A stretch of DNA of 64,000 bases from Vitreoscilla massiliensis (GCF_001457815.1 NZ_LN898215.1:1-64000); one strand, 5' to 3'; shown: positions 29,125-37,438, numbered from the stretch's first letter. Numbers and translations: made by a program. Notes: generated by a model not told the origin, from the sequence alone.

Positions 29125-29307
29125 ATGTCTATAGCCATCCCAGAATTGGAAACCGTTTACGATGCTTTGGCGCAAGCCATAGACGCGGTTGACCCTGCCA
29201 AACGCGAGTTGTTTTTGGTGAAATTGGCGCTGTTGGCGGCCAATGAAATCGAAAGCGCCGCCACCTTCAACACCTTGATTGCGCAAGCTCAGGTGTTTGA
29301 AGACTGA
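29125..29307 (+). CDS. DUF2783 small protein, hydroxylase partner (MhaB-like)
   Basis: 60 aa, all-helical by pattern: LETVYDALAQAIDAVDPAKR then LFLVKLALLAANEIESAATF. It matches DUF2783, found next to FAD aromatic hydroxylases, and corresponds in size and place to the small coupling protein MhaB of the 3-hydroxyphenylacetate hydroxylase. It starts 15 bp after the hydroxylase gene with ribosome site AAAAGGAAA and ends the operon ahead of an intrinsic terminator. Confidence 0.75.
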   Translation: MSIAIPELETVYDALAQAIDAVDPAKRELFLVKLALLAANEIESAATFNTLIAQAQVFED

Positions 29308-29382
29308 GTATGCACTCATCTTGCCATGCCCAGCCTGATTGGATTGGGGGCATGGCAGCTTCCTGCACAGTGATATGTGCTT

Positions 29383-29409
29383 GACCGCTTAGGCGGTCTT
29401 TTTTTTGTG
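29383..29409 (+). terminator. Terminator of the hydroxylase operon
   Basis: GACCGC, 4-nt loop, GCGGTC followed by a run of T. A weaker hairpin GCCATGCCC/GGGCATGGC lies just upstream (about 29323-29356). Confidence 0.88.
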
Positions 29410-29523
29410 CCTGTTTTAACCTGATTGCCATCAGGTATTGTCTATGGACAACATGGAATACCGTGTGCACCAGCCAGCATTGCTATACTGCAAGCACAGG
29501 CAAATATCACTAGGGGAGCAGAA

Positions 29524-30042
29524 TTGTCACACTCACCATTATTAAACATGAATAAAAATGAGCAAGGGCAATCGGTGTTGCCTGACGACACCTATCAAAT
29601 CCTCGTGTTGCAGCGACCAAATGAAGCAGTGTTGAGTGATTTTTGGACGGTGTTTGAATTAATCCATACATATCATACCGATGATTGGCCAGAAGACGCA
29701 TTTTGGTTACGGCATCTGCCTTTTACTTTACTGTCCAAATTTAGCTCGTTCTATATCGAAGATTTGGGTTTTACCTATGAGAATCCTCATAGAGTGGTGT
29801 TAACAGTGGGCTGGGAGTTTTTATCATGGCTGGATGCGTTGAAAGAGCGCGGTTGGGAATGGTGGTCTTGCGAGGTGGGCGAAACGACGGTGACGCTGGT
29901 CTTGTTGATTAACGATTTACCCGAGCGCTTGGATGCACTGCTGGAAGTGTTGAGGCTGTTCAATTTGCAGGTGATACGACATTTTGTGAATTACTACCCA
30001 GAGCGAGAAATCAGACATTTGAATTGGTATGACTATGGCTGA
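29524..30042 (+). CDS. Hypothetical protein, Trp/Tyr-rich
   Basis: 172 aa, not recognised. It is soluble, with no signal peptide, and rich in Trp, Phe and Leu (FWTVFELIHTYHTDDWPEDA, WEFLSWLDALKERGWEWWSC). The start is decided by GGGGAG at 29514-29519, which suits TTG 29524; ATG 29548 lacks a ribosome site. It stands alone between the hydroxylase operon and a convergent alcohol dehydrogenase. Composition is slightly more AT-rich than its neighbours. The size and solo setting resemble immunity-type orphans, but that is only an impression. Confidence 0.6.
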   Translation: MSHSPLLNMNKNEQGQSVLPDDTYQILVLQRPNEAVLSDFWTVFELIHTYHTDDWPEDAFWLRHLPFTLLSKFSSFYIEDLGFTYENPHRVVLTVGWEFLSWLDALKERGWEWWSCEVGETTVTLVLLINDLPERLDALLEVLRLFNLQVIRHFVNYYPEREIRHLNWYDYG

Positions 30043-30062
30043 AAGCATGCAATAAAACAATA

Positions 30063-30093
30063 AAAGCGGCCTGTAAACATTTACAGGCCGCTT
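30063..30093. repeat. DUS-like inverted pair between convergent genes
   Basis: AAAGCGGCCTGTAAA, 2-bp centre, TTTACAGGCCGCTTG. Confidence 0.88.
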
Positions 30094-30118
30094 GTTTGTT
30101 GGTTGCAAACGCGAGTAC

Positions 30119-31213
30119 TTATTTGCCTATGCGCAATATCGGTTTAATCACCGAGCCATCTTTGGACGCTTCAAACGCCTCGTTGATGTGCTCAAAGTCA
30201 AAGAATTGCACCAATTTGTCGAACGGGAATTGGCCGCGTTTGTAATAGTCGACCAGTTTCGGAATAAAGACTTTGGTCACCGCATCGCCCTCAATCACGC
30301 CCATCATGGTTTTGCCTTCGGCCATCAAATCGGCGAACACATCGATTTCCATTTTCGGGGTGATGCCAACGATGGCGCAGGTACCGAGTGGACGCAAGGC
30401 TTGCAGCGATTGGCGTACCACCGGTGGCACTCCCGTGGTTTCGACCGCGTAATGGCTGCCGCCGCCGGTGATTTCCTTGATGCGCGCCACCACGTCCTCT
30501 TTGCTGCCATTGATGACAGCGGTAGCACCCAATTCTTGCGCCAAGGCCAAACGGCTGTCGTGGATGTCGACGGCGATGATGTGGGCACAGCCGACGATTT
30601 TCGCCGCCATGATGGCGCTCATGCCAACAGCGCCTGAGCCATAAATCACGATGGAGGAGCCAAATTCAGGACGGATGCGGTTGAGCACCGTACCCGCGCC
30701 CGTTTGGATGCCGCAGCCCAGTGGGCCAAGCAAAGCCAAATCGACGTCTTTGTCGACTTTGACCACGTTGTGATAGTGCGCGACCGCATATGTGCCAAAC
30801 GATGATTGACCAAAGAAGGTCGACAAAGGCTTACCATGTTGGTGGATACGGTGGCTGTGGTCGTGGTTGCAACCGCCGAAATTGAGTTGGTTAAAGGTAG
30901 CGCAAGAAGTGGGGTGACCGGTCAAACACATGTCGCATTCGCCACAATACGAGAAAGACAACACCACATGGTCGCCCACTTGCAAATCGGGCACGTTGCT
31001 GCCAACCGCCTCAATCACGCCCGAGCCTTCGTGGCCCAAGACTGCTGGCAAGGGCGCAATGGCCAAATCGCGTGCCACCGCATCGGTGTGGCACACGCCG
31101 GAGGCGACAATGCGCACCAAGACCTCATTGTCTTTAGGCGTGTCCAATTGGACGGTTTCGATGCTGAAGTCGGCGCCTTGGCCGGCAGTGACTGCTGCGC
31201 TAATGTCCATCAT
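30119..31213 (-). CDS. Zinc-dependent alcohol dehydrogenase (MDR superfamily)
   Basis: 364 aa. Catalytic zinc ligands Cys41 and His61-Glu62 (GHEGSG), structural zinc cysteines 90, 93, 96 and 104 (CGECDMCLTGHPTSC), and Rossmann motif GSGAVG (192-197). The overall pattern is like aryl-alcohol or benzyl-alcohol dehydrogenases, which interconvert alcohols and aldehydes with NAD(P). An odd His-rich stretch (GGCNHDHSHRIHQHG, 113-127) replaces a glycine-rich loop. The gene stands alone; the nearby aromatic cluster makes an aromatic substrate plausible but unproven. Either of two adjacent Met codons may be the start. Confidence 0.9.
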   Translation of the reverse strand: MMDISAAVTAGQGADFSIETVQLDTPKDNEVLVRIVASGVCHTDAVARDLAIAPLPAVLGHEGSGVIEAVGSNVPDLQVGDHVVLSFSYCGECDMCLTGHPTSCATFNQLNFGGCNHDHSHRIHQHGKPLSTFFGQSSFGTYAVAHYHNVVKVDKDVDLALLGPLGCGIQTGAGTVLNRIRPEFGSSIVIYGSGAVGMSAIMAAKIVGCAHIIAVDIHDSRLALAQELGATAVINGSKEDVVARIKEITGGGSHYAVETTGVPPVVRQSLQALRPLGTCAIVGITPKMEIDVFADLMAEGKTMMGVIEGDAVTKVFIPKLVDYYKRGQFPFDKLVQFFDFEHINEAFEASKDGSVIKPILRIGK

Positions 31214-31344
31214 AGGTGTTCTCTCTCTTCTGTGGTTTTGTGGGTTTGTATCTGTATGATACGAAAACTGGCCAGTGAATGCAGTATAGATAACACATAT
31301 TAGCTATGCGTGTATTGAGAGGGATTAATGACAGGCGCAAATGC

Positions 31345-31376
31345 AAAAAGACCGCCTAAAAAGACGGTCTTTTTTA
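31345..31376. terminator. Terminator of the 4.5S RNA gene
   Basis: AAAAAGACCG and CGGTCTTTTT arms around a 10-nt loop, with T runs on both strands. It lies directly after the 3' end of the 4.5S RNA gene on the minus strand and could also stop plus-strand reading. Confidence 0.8.
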
Positions 31377-31380
31377 ATAG

Positions 31381-31480
31381 GTGGCGAGCCGAACCCCCGG
31401 CACTGGCGACTTCAAAGTGGGCTGCTGGCTTCCGCCCCTGACCCGTTGCTCTGAAAAACCATGCGGGGAGACCCGCCATA
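31381..31480 (-). ncRNA. ffs: 4.5S RNA (bacterial SRP RNA)
   Basis: On the minus strand the conserved SRP domain IV reads GGGTCAGGGGCGGAAG then CCAGCAGCCC (positions about 31417-31442), with GGAA tetraloop and the asymmetric loop that bind Ffh. The outer helix pairs GGCGGGTC (31470-31477) with GGCTCGCC (31383-31390). The length, about 100 nt, fits the small bacterial form. It works with Ffh to target nascent membrane proteins. Exact ends are estimated from the pairing. Confidence 0.92.
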
Positions 31481-31488
31481 GAGCCGTG

Positions 31489-31517
31489 AATATACCATCA
31501 AAGCGTTAAAAACCCAA
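31489..31517 (-). promoter_or_regulatory. Promoter of the 4.5S RNA gene
   Basis: Minus strand -35 TTGGGT (31512-31517) and -10 TATATT (31489-31494) with a 17-bp spacer, ending about 9 bp before the RNA helix. Confidence 0.65.
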
Positions 31518-31644
31518 GCGCTTTATGCAAACGAGTTGCACAAATGTGGTGTCTGCGTTGCAGTGCACGATAGGACAGACGCTGTGCCGTCACATGAATC
31601 GGGTATGATGGGGATTAAACCTGTGAGGAGTAAGGAGGCATGCC

Positions 31645-32481
31645 ATGAAAAAAGTTTGGATGGTGACCGGCGCCAGTCGCGGCATCGGTTTGGCCTTGTG
31701 CCGTTTTTTATTGGATGCTGGTCGCTCTGTGGTGGCAACTGCCCGCAATACCGATGAATTGTACAAAAAATTGCGCCAAAACGGCGAACGCTTTTTGATT
31801 TTGCCGTTGGACATCACCGACCAAGCGCAAGTGGATGAGGTGATGGACAAGGCCATCAGCCATTTTGGCAATATTGATGTGTTGGTCAACAATGCCGGTT
31901 ACGGGCAAATGGGTTGGTTTGAAAACGTCAGTGCAGAACAAATTGAGCAACAGTTTCGCACCAATGTGTTTGGCAGCATGAATGTGACACGGGCGGTATT
32001 GCCACACCTGCGCCGCCAAGGCTCGGGGCAAATCTTTACTTTGTCGGATGTGGCTGGTTTGAGTGCCAATGCCGGTGGCAGCGTGTATGCGGCGTCGAAA
32101 TTCGCCTTAGAGGGCTGGATGGAAGGCTTGGCGGCGGAATTGTTGCCGCTGAATATCCACGCAACCTTGATTGAGCCGGGCTCGTTTCGCACCGATTTTC
32201 TCGATGATTCGTCCATAGTCTATGGCGAACACGACATTGCCGCCTACCAAGCCGCAGAAGCGGCCTGTAAGCAATGGCAACAAGACTTGAACCACCAGCA
32301 AGTGGGCGACCCGAACCGTTTGGCAGCGATTTTGATGCAATTGGCCGAGGACGAACACCCGCCAGTGCGCTTTGCTGCCGGCAGCGATGCCGCCGAAGCG
32401 GTGATTAAAAAAGCCAATGCGCTGAACCGCAATGCACAAGAATGGTTGAGCGTGTCCAAGCTCACTGACAGACAGGAATAA
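31645..32481 (+). CDS. Short-chain dehydrogenase/reductase
   Basis: 278 aa classical SDR. TGASRGIG (8-15) binds NAD(P); NNAGYG is the stabilising motif; VYAASKFALEGWMEGLAAEL has the catalytic Tyr-x3-Lys. The substrate is unknown; the sequence resembles general oxidoreductases annotated only as SDR. A strong ribosome site AAGGAGG precedes the start. A DUS-like word in frame at about 32259 codes for Ala-Ala-Cys-Lys, and another follows the stop (about 32480). It stands alone. Confidence 0.88.
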   Translation: MKKVWMVTGASRGIGLALCRFLLDAGRSVVATARNTDELYKKLRQNGERFLILPLDITDQAQVDEVMDKAISHFGNIDVLVNNAGYGQMGWFENVSAEQIEQQFRTNVFGSMNVTRAVLPHLRRQGSGQIFTLSDVAGLSANAGGSVYAASKFALEGWMEGLAAELLPLNIHATLIEPGSFRTDFLDDSSIVYGEHDIAAYQAAEAACKQWQQDLNHQQVGDPNRLAAILMQLAEDEHPPVRFAAGSDAAEAVIKKANALNRNAQEWLSVSKLTDRQE

Positions 32482-32661
32482 GCGGCCTGTAAACGCTTAC
32501 TTATCTTTTCATTGCGGCCAATTGCATTGCAGTGCAAAATCCATAAAATATGAAACGGTAATGTTGCAGTCGCATTGATGGCTGCAGAATACAACAAGTT
32601 GATGTTGCAAGACGGCGTGTGTTTTTAATGCATTAGGTATTTATTCACATAGGAGCAGCAA

Positions 32662-32985
32662 ATGGCGGTATTCAAACTCAACACCACCGACGGTGGCCAA
32701 TTCAATTTCAGCTTGAAAAACGATGCGGACAAAACCCTCATCAAAAGCGAGCAATACAACACCAAAGCTGCGGCAGAAAACGGCATAGAATCGGTGCAAA
32801 ACAATGCCGACAATGCCAGCCGTTACGATGCCAAAGCGTCTGATTCAGGTAAGTTTTATTTCAATCTCAAAGCCGGTAATGGTCAAATCATCGGTACCAG
32901 TCCGATGTACGCCGATGCCGCCGCGCGCGATGCCGCCATCGCCGAAACCCAGAAAGTGGCCAAAACCGCCAGTACGGAAAGTTGA
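32662..32985 (+). CDS. YegP-like DUF1508 protein
   Basis: 107 aa made of two related ~50-residue halves: FKLNTTDGGQFNFSLKNDAD (N-half) and KASDSGKFYFNLKAGNGQII (C-half), the tandem DUF1508 layout of YegP. It is cytoplasmic and its function is unknown in the family. Ribosome site TAGGAGC precedes the ATG, and an intrinsic terminator follows. Confidence 0.88.
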   Translation: MAVFKLNTTDGGQFNFSLKNDADKTLIKSEQYNTKAAAENGIESVQNNADNASRYDAKASDSGKFYFNLKAGNGQIIGTSPMYADAAARDAAIAETQKVAKTASTES

Positions 32986-33003
32986 GCATGGCCGATGTCA
33001 GCG

Positions 33004-33031
33004 CCGCTGTCTTGAGGGACAGCGGTTTTTT
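33004..33031 (+). terminator. Terminator of the yegP-like gene
   Basis: CCGCTGTC, 6-nt loop, GACAGCGG followed by TTTTTT. Confidence 0.9.
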
Positions 33032-33129
33032 ATTGTCGGCTTAGGAACACGTCAAAACACCCAGCCGCAGCCTTGGCTGTGGTATGTTTAAGGCCAAACA
33101 CCAACTCCTCTCGATTGAAAAGCGCACCA

Positions 33130-33966
33130 ATGAGCCATCACTTATGGGCAGCAGACACCACTTTGTACCAAGACTTGGCGCAATTGCGCAGTGTGGCCGA
33201 CAATTGTTTGCGTTTTTCGGCGCAACAAGACCATGCGGTGCGGGCGGTGGCGGTGGCGCGACCTTTGTTAACCGTGGTGTTGCACGGTAGCAAATGCTTG
33301 GAACATGGCCATGAGAAGGTGCAGGTGGGTGAGGGCGAGGTGTTGTTGATTTCGCAAGCCTGCAACATCAATGTGCGCAATCAAATCAATGCCACAGCGC
33401 AGTGTTACGCCAGTCTGTGCATTCCCTTGCCTGAAAATGTGTTACAGGCCGCCCGTTTATTGTATGGGCAAGCGGCCATGGCCGCGACCATGCTGCCGAT
33501 TGTGGACAGCGTGCCGGTGGCGAATTTGGCAGCTCATTTGAGCAATTGGGCGCAAGCCGTGTGGCAACAACAACCGGTGCAAGCACACTTGGCTTTGACC
33601 CAGCTCGTGTTGCAATTGGTGCAACAAGGTCACCATGCGTTATTGCTGCCAGCGCCGCAAGAACTGCATGCGCAAATTGCCGCATGGGTACACGAGCAGC
33701 CTGCGCACCCGTGGCAATCCACCGAAGTGGAAGCGCGGCTGAACATGAGCGCTGCCACTTTGCGCCGGCGTTTGGCCAAAGAAGGGCACAGCTTGAAACA
33801 GGTGATATTACACGCGCGTTTGAATTGCGCCTTGGACATGTTGTACACGCAGACATGGCCGCTGAAAACCATCGCCGCCAAATGTGGTTACCAATCCGAA
33901 AGCGTGTTCAAACAGCGTTTTGAACAGCGCTTTGGCTTGTCGCCTGAACAAATCCGCGCCGCTTGA
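33130..33966 (+). CDS. AraC family transcriptional regulator
   Basis: 278 aa. The C-terminal ~95 residues carry two helix-turn-helix units (VEARLNMSAATLRRRLAKEG and IAAKCGYQSESVFKQRFEQR, then FGLSPEQIR). The N-terminal half is an effector domain of the AraC_N type, with no recognisable ligand. I place the start at ATG 33130 because upstream codons read through the YegP terminator region and lack a ribosome site. VLQAAR at about 33441 is spelled by a DUS-like word. The target is unknown; the downstream methyltransferase gene is codirectional. Confidence 0.85.
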   Translation: MSHHLWAADTTLYQDLAQLRSVADNCLRFSAQQDHAVRAVAVARPLLTVVLHGSKCLEHGHEKVQVGEGEVLLISQACNINVRNQINATAQCYASLCIPLPENVLQAARLLYGQAAMAATMLPIVDSVPVANLAAHLSNWAQAVWQQQPVQAHLALTQLVLQLVQQGHHALLLPAPQELHAQIAAWVHEQPAHPWQSTEVEARLNMSAATLRRRLAKEGHSLKQVILHARLNCALDMLYTQTWPLKTIAAKCGYQSESVFKQRFEQRFGLSPEQIRAA

Positions 33967-34140
33967 TTGAGCGTTTTGCGCATGGCTTTGAGCGAAACGC
34001 AAAGTCATCTTTGCCTAGAATGTGCTTGATTGAGTGTCACCTTAGCCCGCAGGTCGGCCCAGTGCTGGCTTGCAGGGGAGTGGTGGCCTGATATGGGTAC
34101 GCTGGCGTGCCCCATCGCCCACCCATGCAAAGGAACCAAC

Positions 34141-34935
34141 ATGTCAGAACGCTACAGCCACGGCTACGATGCCAGTGTGTTGAATTCTTATCGCAGCCGC
34201 AGCGCTGCCAATTCCGCCGCCTATTTGCTGCCACATTTACAGGCCGATATGCGTTTGCTCGATGTCGGTTGCGGCCCCGGTAGCATCAGCGCTGACTTGG
34301 CCGACGCCTTGCCACAAGGGCAAGTCATTGCCGTCGATGTGTCGCCCGTGTCGATACAGGCCGCAGCCGCCGCGCATGTGCGGGACAATCTGCATTTTCA
34401 AACCGCCAGCGTGTACGCGCTGCCGTTTGCCGACGCCAGTTTTGAGGTGGTGCACGCCCACCAAGTGTTACAACACTTGGCCGAACCGGTGAACGCCTTG
34501 CGCGAAATGCAGCGTGTGCTCAGCGCCGATGGCATTGTCGCCGTGCGCGACACCGCTTACAACAGCATGACATGGCAGCCAGCGATGCCCGAATTGCAGC
34601 AATGGATGGACGTCTACCAAGCCATCGCCCAGCGCAACGGCGGCCACCCCAATATAGGCCCCGATTTGGCCGAGCTGTGCCGCGAGGCGGGGTTTACCCG
34701 CATCGTAACTTCGACAGCAGATTGGCATTACCATGCGGATGATGGCAGCGCTGCGTGGTGGGGCAAGGTTTGGAGCGAGCGTGCTCTTAAGTCAGAATAT
34801 TACACACAAGCCTTGGACTATGGTCTGCTGAACGAGGCCGAATTGCACGCCATCAGCCGCACATGGCTGGCATGGTCTGCATTGTCCGACGCCGAATTTA
34901 CCATGACCCACCATCAGGTACTGGCACGGAAATAA
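34141..34935 (+). CDS. Class I SAM-dependent methyltransferase
   Basis: 264 aa. Motif I is LLDVGCGPGSIS (about 39-50), with VIAVDVSPVSIQAA as motif post-I and VVHAHQVLQHLAEP as motif III region: the Methyltransf_11 layout. Members methylate small molecules; the substrate is unknown. ATG 34141 has the ribosome site AAAGGAACC; the frame is open upstream to 34030 but without family similarity. Two DUS-like words are coding near the start (LQAD about 34236, IQAA about 34353). Confidence 0.88.
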   Translation: MSERYSHGYDASVLNSYRSRSAANSAAYLLPHLQADMRLLDVGCGPGSISADLADALPQGQVIAVDVSPVSIQAAAAAHVRDNLHFQTASVYALPFADASFEVVHAHQVLQHLAEPVNALREMQRVLSADGIVAVRDTAYNSMTWQPAMPELQQWMDVYQAIAQRNGGHPNIGPDLAELCREAGFTRIVTSTADWHYHADDGSAAWWGKVWSERALKSEYYTQALDYGLLNEAELHAISRTWLAWSALSDAEFTMTHHQVLARK

Positions 34936-34952
34936 GTGTGTATCGGTATCAA

Positions 34953-34992
34953 AAGCGGCCTGTAAACACTTTTAAAGGTTTACAGGCCGCTT
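34953..34992. repeat. DUS-like inverted pair between convergent genes
   Basis: AAGCGGCCTGTAAAC, loop, GTTTACAGGCCGCTT. The following ~75 bp to the next gene hold nothing recognised. Confidence 0.88.
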
Positions 34993-35069
34993 ATGTGTAT
35001 CTGATTGATGGTTTTTTTAAAGATGGGCAGGGGCATCGGTATGAGACATTGCAGCTTAATGCGGTGGTA

Positions 35070-36077
35070 TTAATTGCGCTGATTGAAGCGGATATTGGGT
35101 GTTAAGGCTTCCACATCCGTTGTTTCTGCGGCTTTGGGCTGCAATTGTGGTGGGAGTTGTTTGGGTTTTAATACACTCAAGGCAAAACTTTGAATTGGAT
35201 AGAATTGTGCAATTGCATCTCTTGGGCACATACTTGCACGGTCCCAGATACCTGTTCCTGAATAAATTATTTTCCCTTGTGCCCCATGAAACGTATGCCA
35301 CTCAGCCTCTGCTAGTAACTCACCAGTTTGGCTATCTTTAATGATAGCTTTAGTAGTAGCAATCCATAAATTTCTGTCAGTAACACTAATAGGATTTTCA
35401 AAACCAATGGTATAGCGACTAGGTTTGGTAACGACTTTACTTGGTATATCATTTATAGAGTTTGGAATATCAAATAAATCAGTTGGTTGATAGCGATAAT
35501 ATTCATTATTTTTAAAGAGATCGACAAATTGGTAACCATTGATATTTTTGTAGCGCCCCATATGCTTTTCTTTAAACACTATAGGGCGAGAGGAAACAAA
35601 TCCCTGGTTTTTAAAATGATTGCTAGTTAAATCCCATACTCTCCAAGCCAAAAATCCTTGGAAATATTCTTCGCCCCCAAATGCTTTTGGCAAACCTGCA
35701 TATTCCCACATCTGATTTTCATATTGCTTTTCATCTGGCCACACATTCAGCAGTGTTACCCCCTCAACATTCTCAACCGTCCTGTAAACCTTAAAACCCG
35801 CGTTTTTGCAGCGTTCATCAAACACCGCTTTTGCCGCCAAGTATTTCTCTTTCCTGATTTGTAACGCTTGGTTCTTTTCTTGGGCTTTGGCGTTTTGTTT
35901 GAACATGGGCGACACAAACAAGGCTGCGGCGGCTGCGGTGCCCAATAAACTTGCCCACCACTTATGCCCTTTGGGCACCAGCTTCCATACCAACAGCCAC
36001 ACGATGAGCATCAACAGCAGCATCGCGCCCCAATAACCGATAACCATCAATCGGATGATGTCTTCAGCAGTAATCAT
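35070..36077 (-). CDS. Hypothetical membrane-anchored protein, low GC
   Basis: 335 aa, not recognised. Two hydrophobic segments open the protein (MVIGYWGAMLLLMLIVWLLV and WWASLLGTAAAAALFVSPMF); the rest is hydrophilic, without a known motif, and probably faces the periplasm or cytoplasm. Bases 35280-35780 are clearly richer in A and T than the neighbours, while the region coding the membrane part is normal, so the gene looks mosaic or recently acquired. ATG 36077 is preferred (AGG 6 bp upstream) over ATG 36104. It stands alone, convergent with the methyltransferase gene. Confidence 0.7.
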   Translation of the reverse strand: MITAEDIIRLMVIGYWGAMLLLMLIVWLLVWKLVPKGHKWWASLLGTAAAAALFVSPMFKQNAKAQEKNQALQIRKEKYLAAKAVFDERCKNAGFKVYRTVENVEGVTLLNVWPDEKQYENQMWEYAGLPKAFGGEEYFQGFLAWRVWDLTSNHFKNQGFVSSRPIVFKEKHMGRYKNINGYQFVDLFKNNEYYRYQPTDLFDIPNSINDIPSKVVTKPSRYTIGFENPISVTDRNLWIATTKAIIKDSQTGELLAEAEWHTFHGAQGKIIYSGTGIWDRASMCPRDAIAQFYPIQSFALSVLKPKQLPPQLQPKAAETTDVEALTPNIRFNQRN

Positions 36078-36255
36078 GTTTTGCCTGTTTTCAAGAGTAT
36101 GCATCCGCCAAGGTGGAGAGGATGTACGTCATCTTAAAGCGCATAGGCAAACTCGATAGTGTGTTAGCTCAAATAGGCGCATTTAGTGGCTCGAACCCAC
36201 TGTGGATACGGTATACGGCGCGAGTTTGGACTGGCTAAACCATAACTAGGAAATC

Positions 36256-36286
36256 AAGCGGCCTGTAAATGATTTACAGGCCGCTT
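36256..36286. repeat. DUS-like inverted pair
   Basis: AAGCGGCCTGTAAAT and ATTTACAGGCCGCTT, directly behind the stop of the following minus-strand gene; a likely terminator. Confidence 0.88.
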
Positions 36287-36308
36287 ATCAGTGCTGGTTG
36301 CGATTGGG

Positions 36309-36815
36309 TTATGGCGACTTTTCGTACAGGTCAAAATACGAAGCGCCTGCGCCTATCGTGTGTTCCAGTGCCTGATTGTTATTGATAAACACAAAATGGG
36401 TGCTGCTGGTGCCGCATGTGACGGCGATGCCGCTATAGCTTTGTTTGGGGTCTATTAAGGTCAGCAGTTTGGGGATGCGGGCGACATTGTTGCGCACAAA
36501 TTCCTCGCTGGTGTCGTGGTGGCCACTGGCTTGCCATGTGGCCAATTGTTCGCGGCTGGTGCGGGCGGTGGCGTGCATGGTGGCGGTGAGGGCGCTGCCT
36601 GAATAGGTTTGTTTGACCATGCTGTAGCCTATGGGGCGACAGGCTGCGGCATCGTCGGCGTATTGTTGGATGCCGCCTGCATTTAAGGTTAGGCGCACGC
36701 GGTCTTGGTTGCGCCACTGTCCGTAAGTGGCGGTATTGTCATTGACGGCGGCCATGCTGTGAATGCTGATGAGGCTCAAGGCGGCGGCAAGACAGAGGGA
36801 AGGGATGGCATACAT
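36309..36815 (-). CDS. Secreted protein of unknown family, paralog A
   Basis: 168 aa with a signal peptide (MYAIPSLCLAAALSLISIHS, cleavage near SMA-AV). The mature part shares with the next gene the blocks ATYGQWRN, GGIQQYADDAAACRPIGYSM, QSYSGIAVTCG and a C-terminal YFDLYEK. Two conserved Cys suggest a periplasmic disulfide. Function unknown. It forms a tandem pair with paralog B, each followed by its own DUS-like hairpin, so each is probably its own unit. Confidence 0.72.
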   Translation of the reverse strand: MYAIPSLCLAAALSLISIHSMAAVNDNTATYGQWRNQDRVRLTLNAGGIQQYADDAAACRPIGYSMVKQTYSGSALTATMHATARTSREQLATWQASGHHDTSEEFVRNNVARIPKLLTLIDPKQSYSGIAVTCGTSSTHFVFINNNQALEHTIGAGASYFDLYEKSP

Positions 36816-36887
36816 GGCTGACTCCTAAACAAATGAGGCAAGGGCAGGTGTGACTGCATCAACGCATGGCATTAAATCATTCAATAG

Positions 36888-36926
36888 ATGCGGCCTGTAA
36901 GATGGGTGCATGGTTTACAGGCCGCA
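36888..36926. repeat. DUS-like inverted pair between the paralogs
   Basis: ATGCGGCCTGTAA, loop of about 13 bp, GTTTACAGGCCGCA, directly behind paralog B. Confidence 0.85.
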
Positions 36927-36949
36927 CTTCAGGTACGGCAAGGCATGGC

Positions 36950-37438
36950 TTATTTGCGGTAATGCTCGTAATAGGTTTCGCCGCCGCCAAAGCTTTGTTC
37001 CATGGCATTGCGGTTGTCGATGAAGATCAGTTCGTTATTGCCATCGCCGCACTGCATGGCGATGCCGGCATAGCTTTGGTTGGCCTTGATTAAGGGCAGT
37101 AGGCGCTTGATGTTTTTGATGTTGTTTTGCAACGCGCTCTCGGTTTCGGCATCGCGCACGTCGCGCAAGATGTCTTGGTTATAGCCCATAGAGGATTTCA
37201 TGCCGGAGATGAGCTCGCTGCCTTTGAAGCGCTCGCCGGTCATTTTGTAACCCATGCTGCGGCATTCATCGGCACTGTCGGCATATTGTTTGACGCCATC
37301 GGCGCCGACGCTGATGGTCTGGCCGTCGGTGTTGCGCCATTGGCCGTAAGTGGCGGCATTGTTATTGATGGCAGCAAAACTGCTGGTGCTGAAGGCAATT
37401 AAGGCTGCGGCAGCGAGGATGCGACGTGGGTTCAACAT
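36950..37438 (-). CDS. Secreted protein of unknown family, paralog B
   Basis: 162 aa, signal peptide MLNPRRILAAAALIAFSTSS with cleavage near SFA-AI. Shared blocks with paralog A are ATYGQWRN, GVKQYADSADECRSMGYKM, QSYAGIAMQCG and YYEHYRK. About one third of aligned positions agree by eye, so the duplication is old. Function unknown; the two conserved Cys suggest an oxidised periplasmic fold. Ribosome site TAGGAGAAAA precedes the ATG. Confidence 0.72.
   Translation of the reverse strand: MLNPRRILAAAALIAFSTSSFAAINNNAATYGQWRNTDGQTISVGADGVKQYADSADECRSMGYKMTGERFKGSELISGMKSSMGYNQDILRDVRDAETESALQNNIKNIKRLLPLIKANQSYAGIAMQCGDGNNELIFIDNRNAMEQSFGGGETYYEHYRK

Noticed and set aside
34993..35105. A frame reading LIDGFFKDGQGHRYETLQ after the methyltransferase gene
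   Set aside because: It looks faintly protein-like but runs in from an uptake-like repeat, has no start and overlaps the end of the opposite gene.
36160..36240. A tRNA-like T-arm (GGGTTCGAGCC on the minus strand)
   Set aside because: The stem is only 4-5 bp with a shifted loop, and no acceptor stem or anticodon arm can be built around it.
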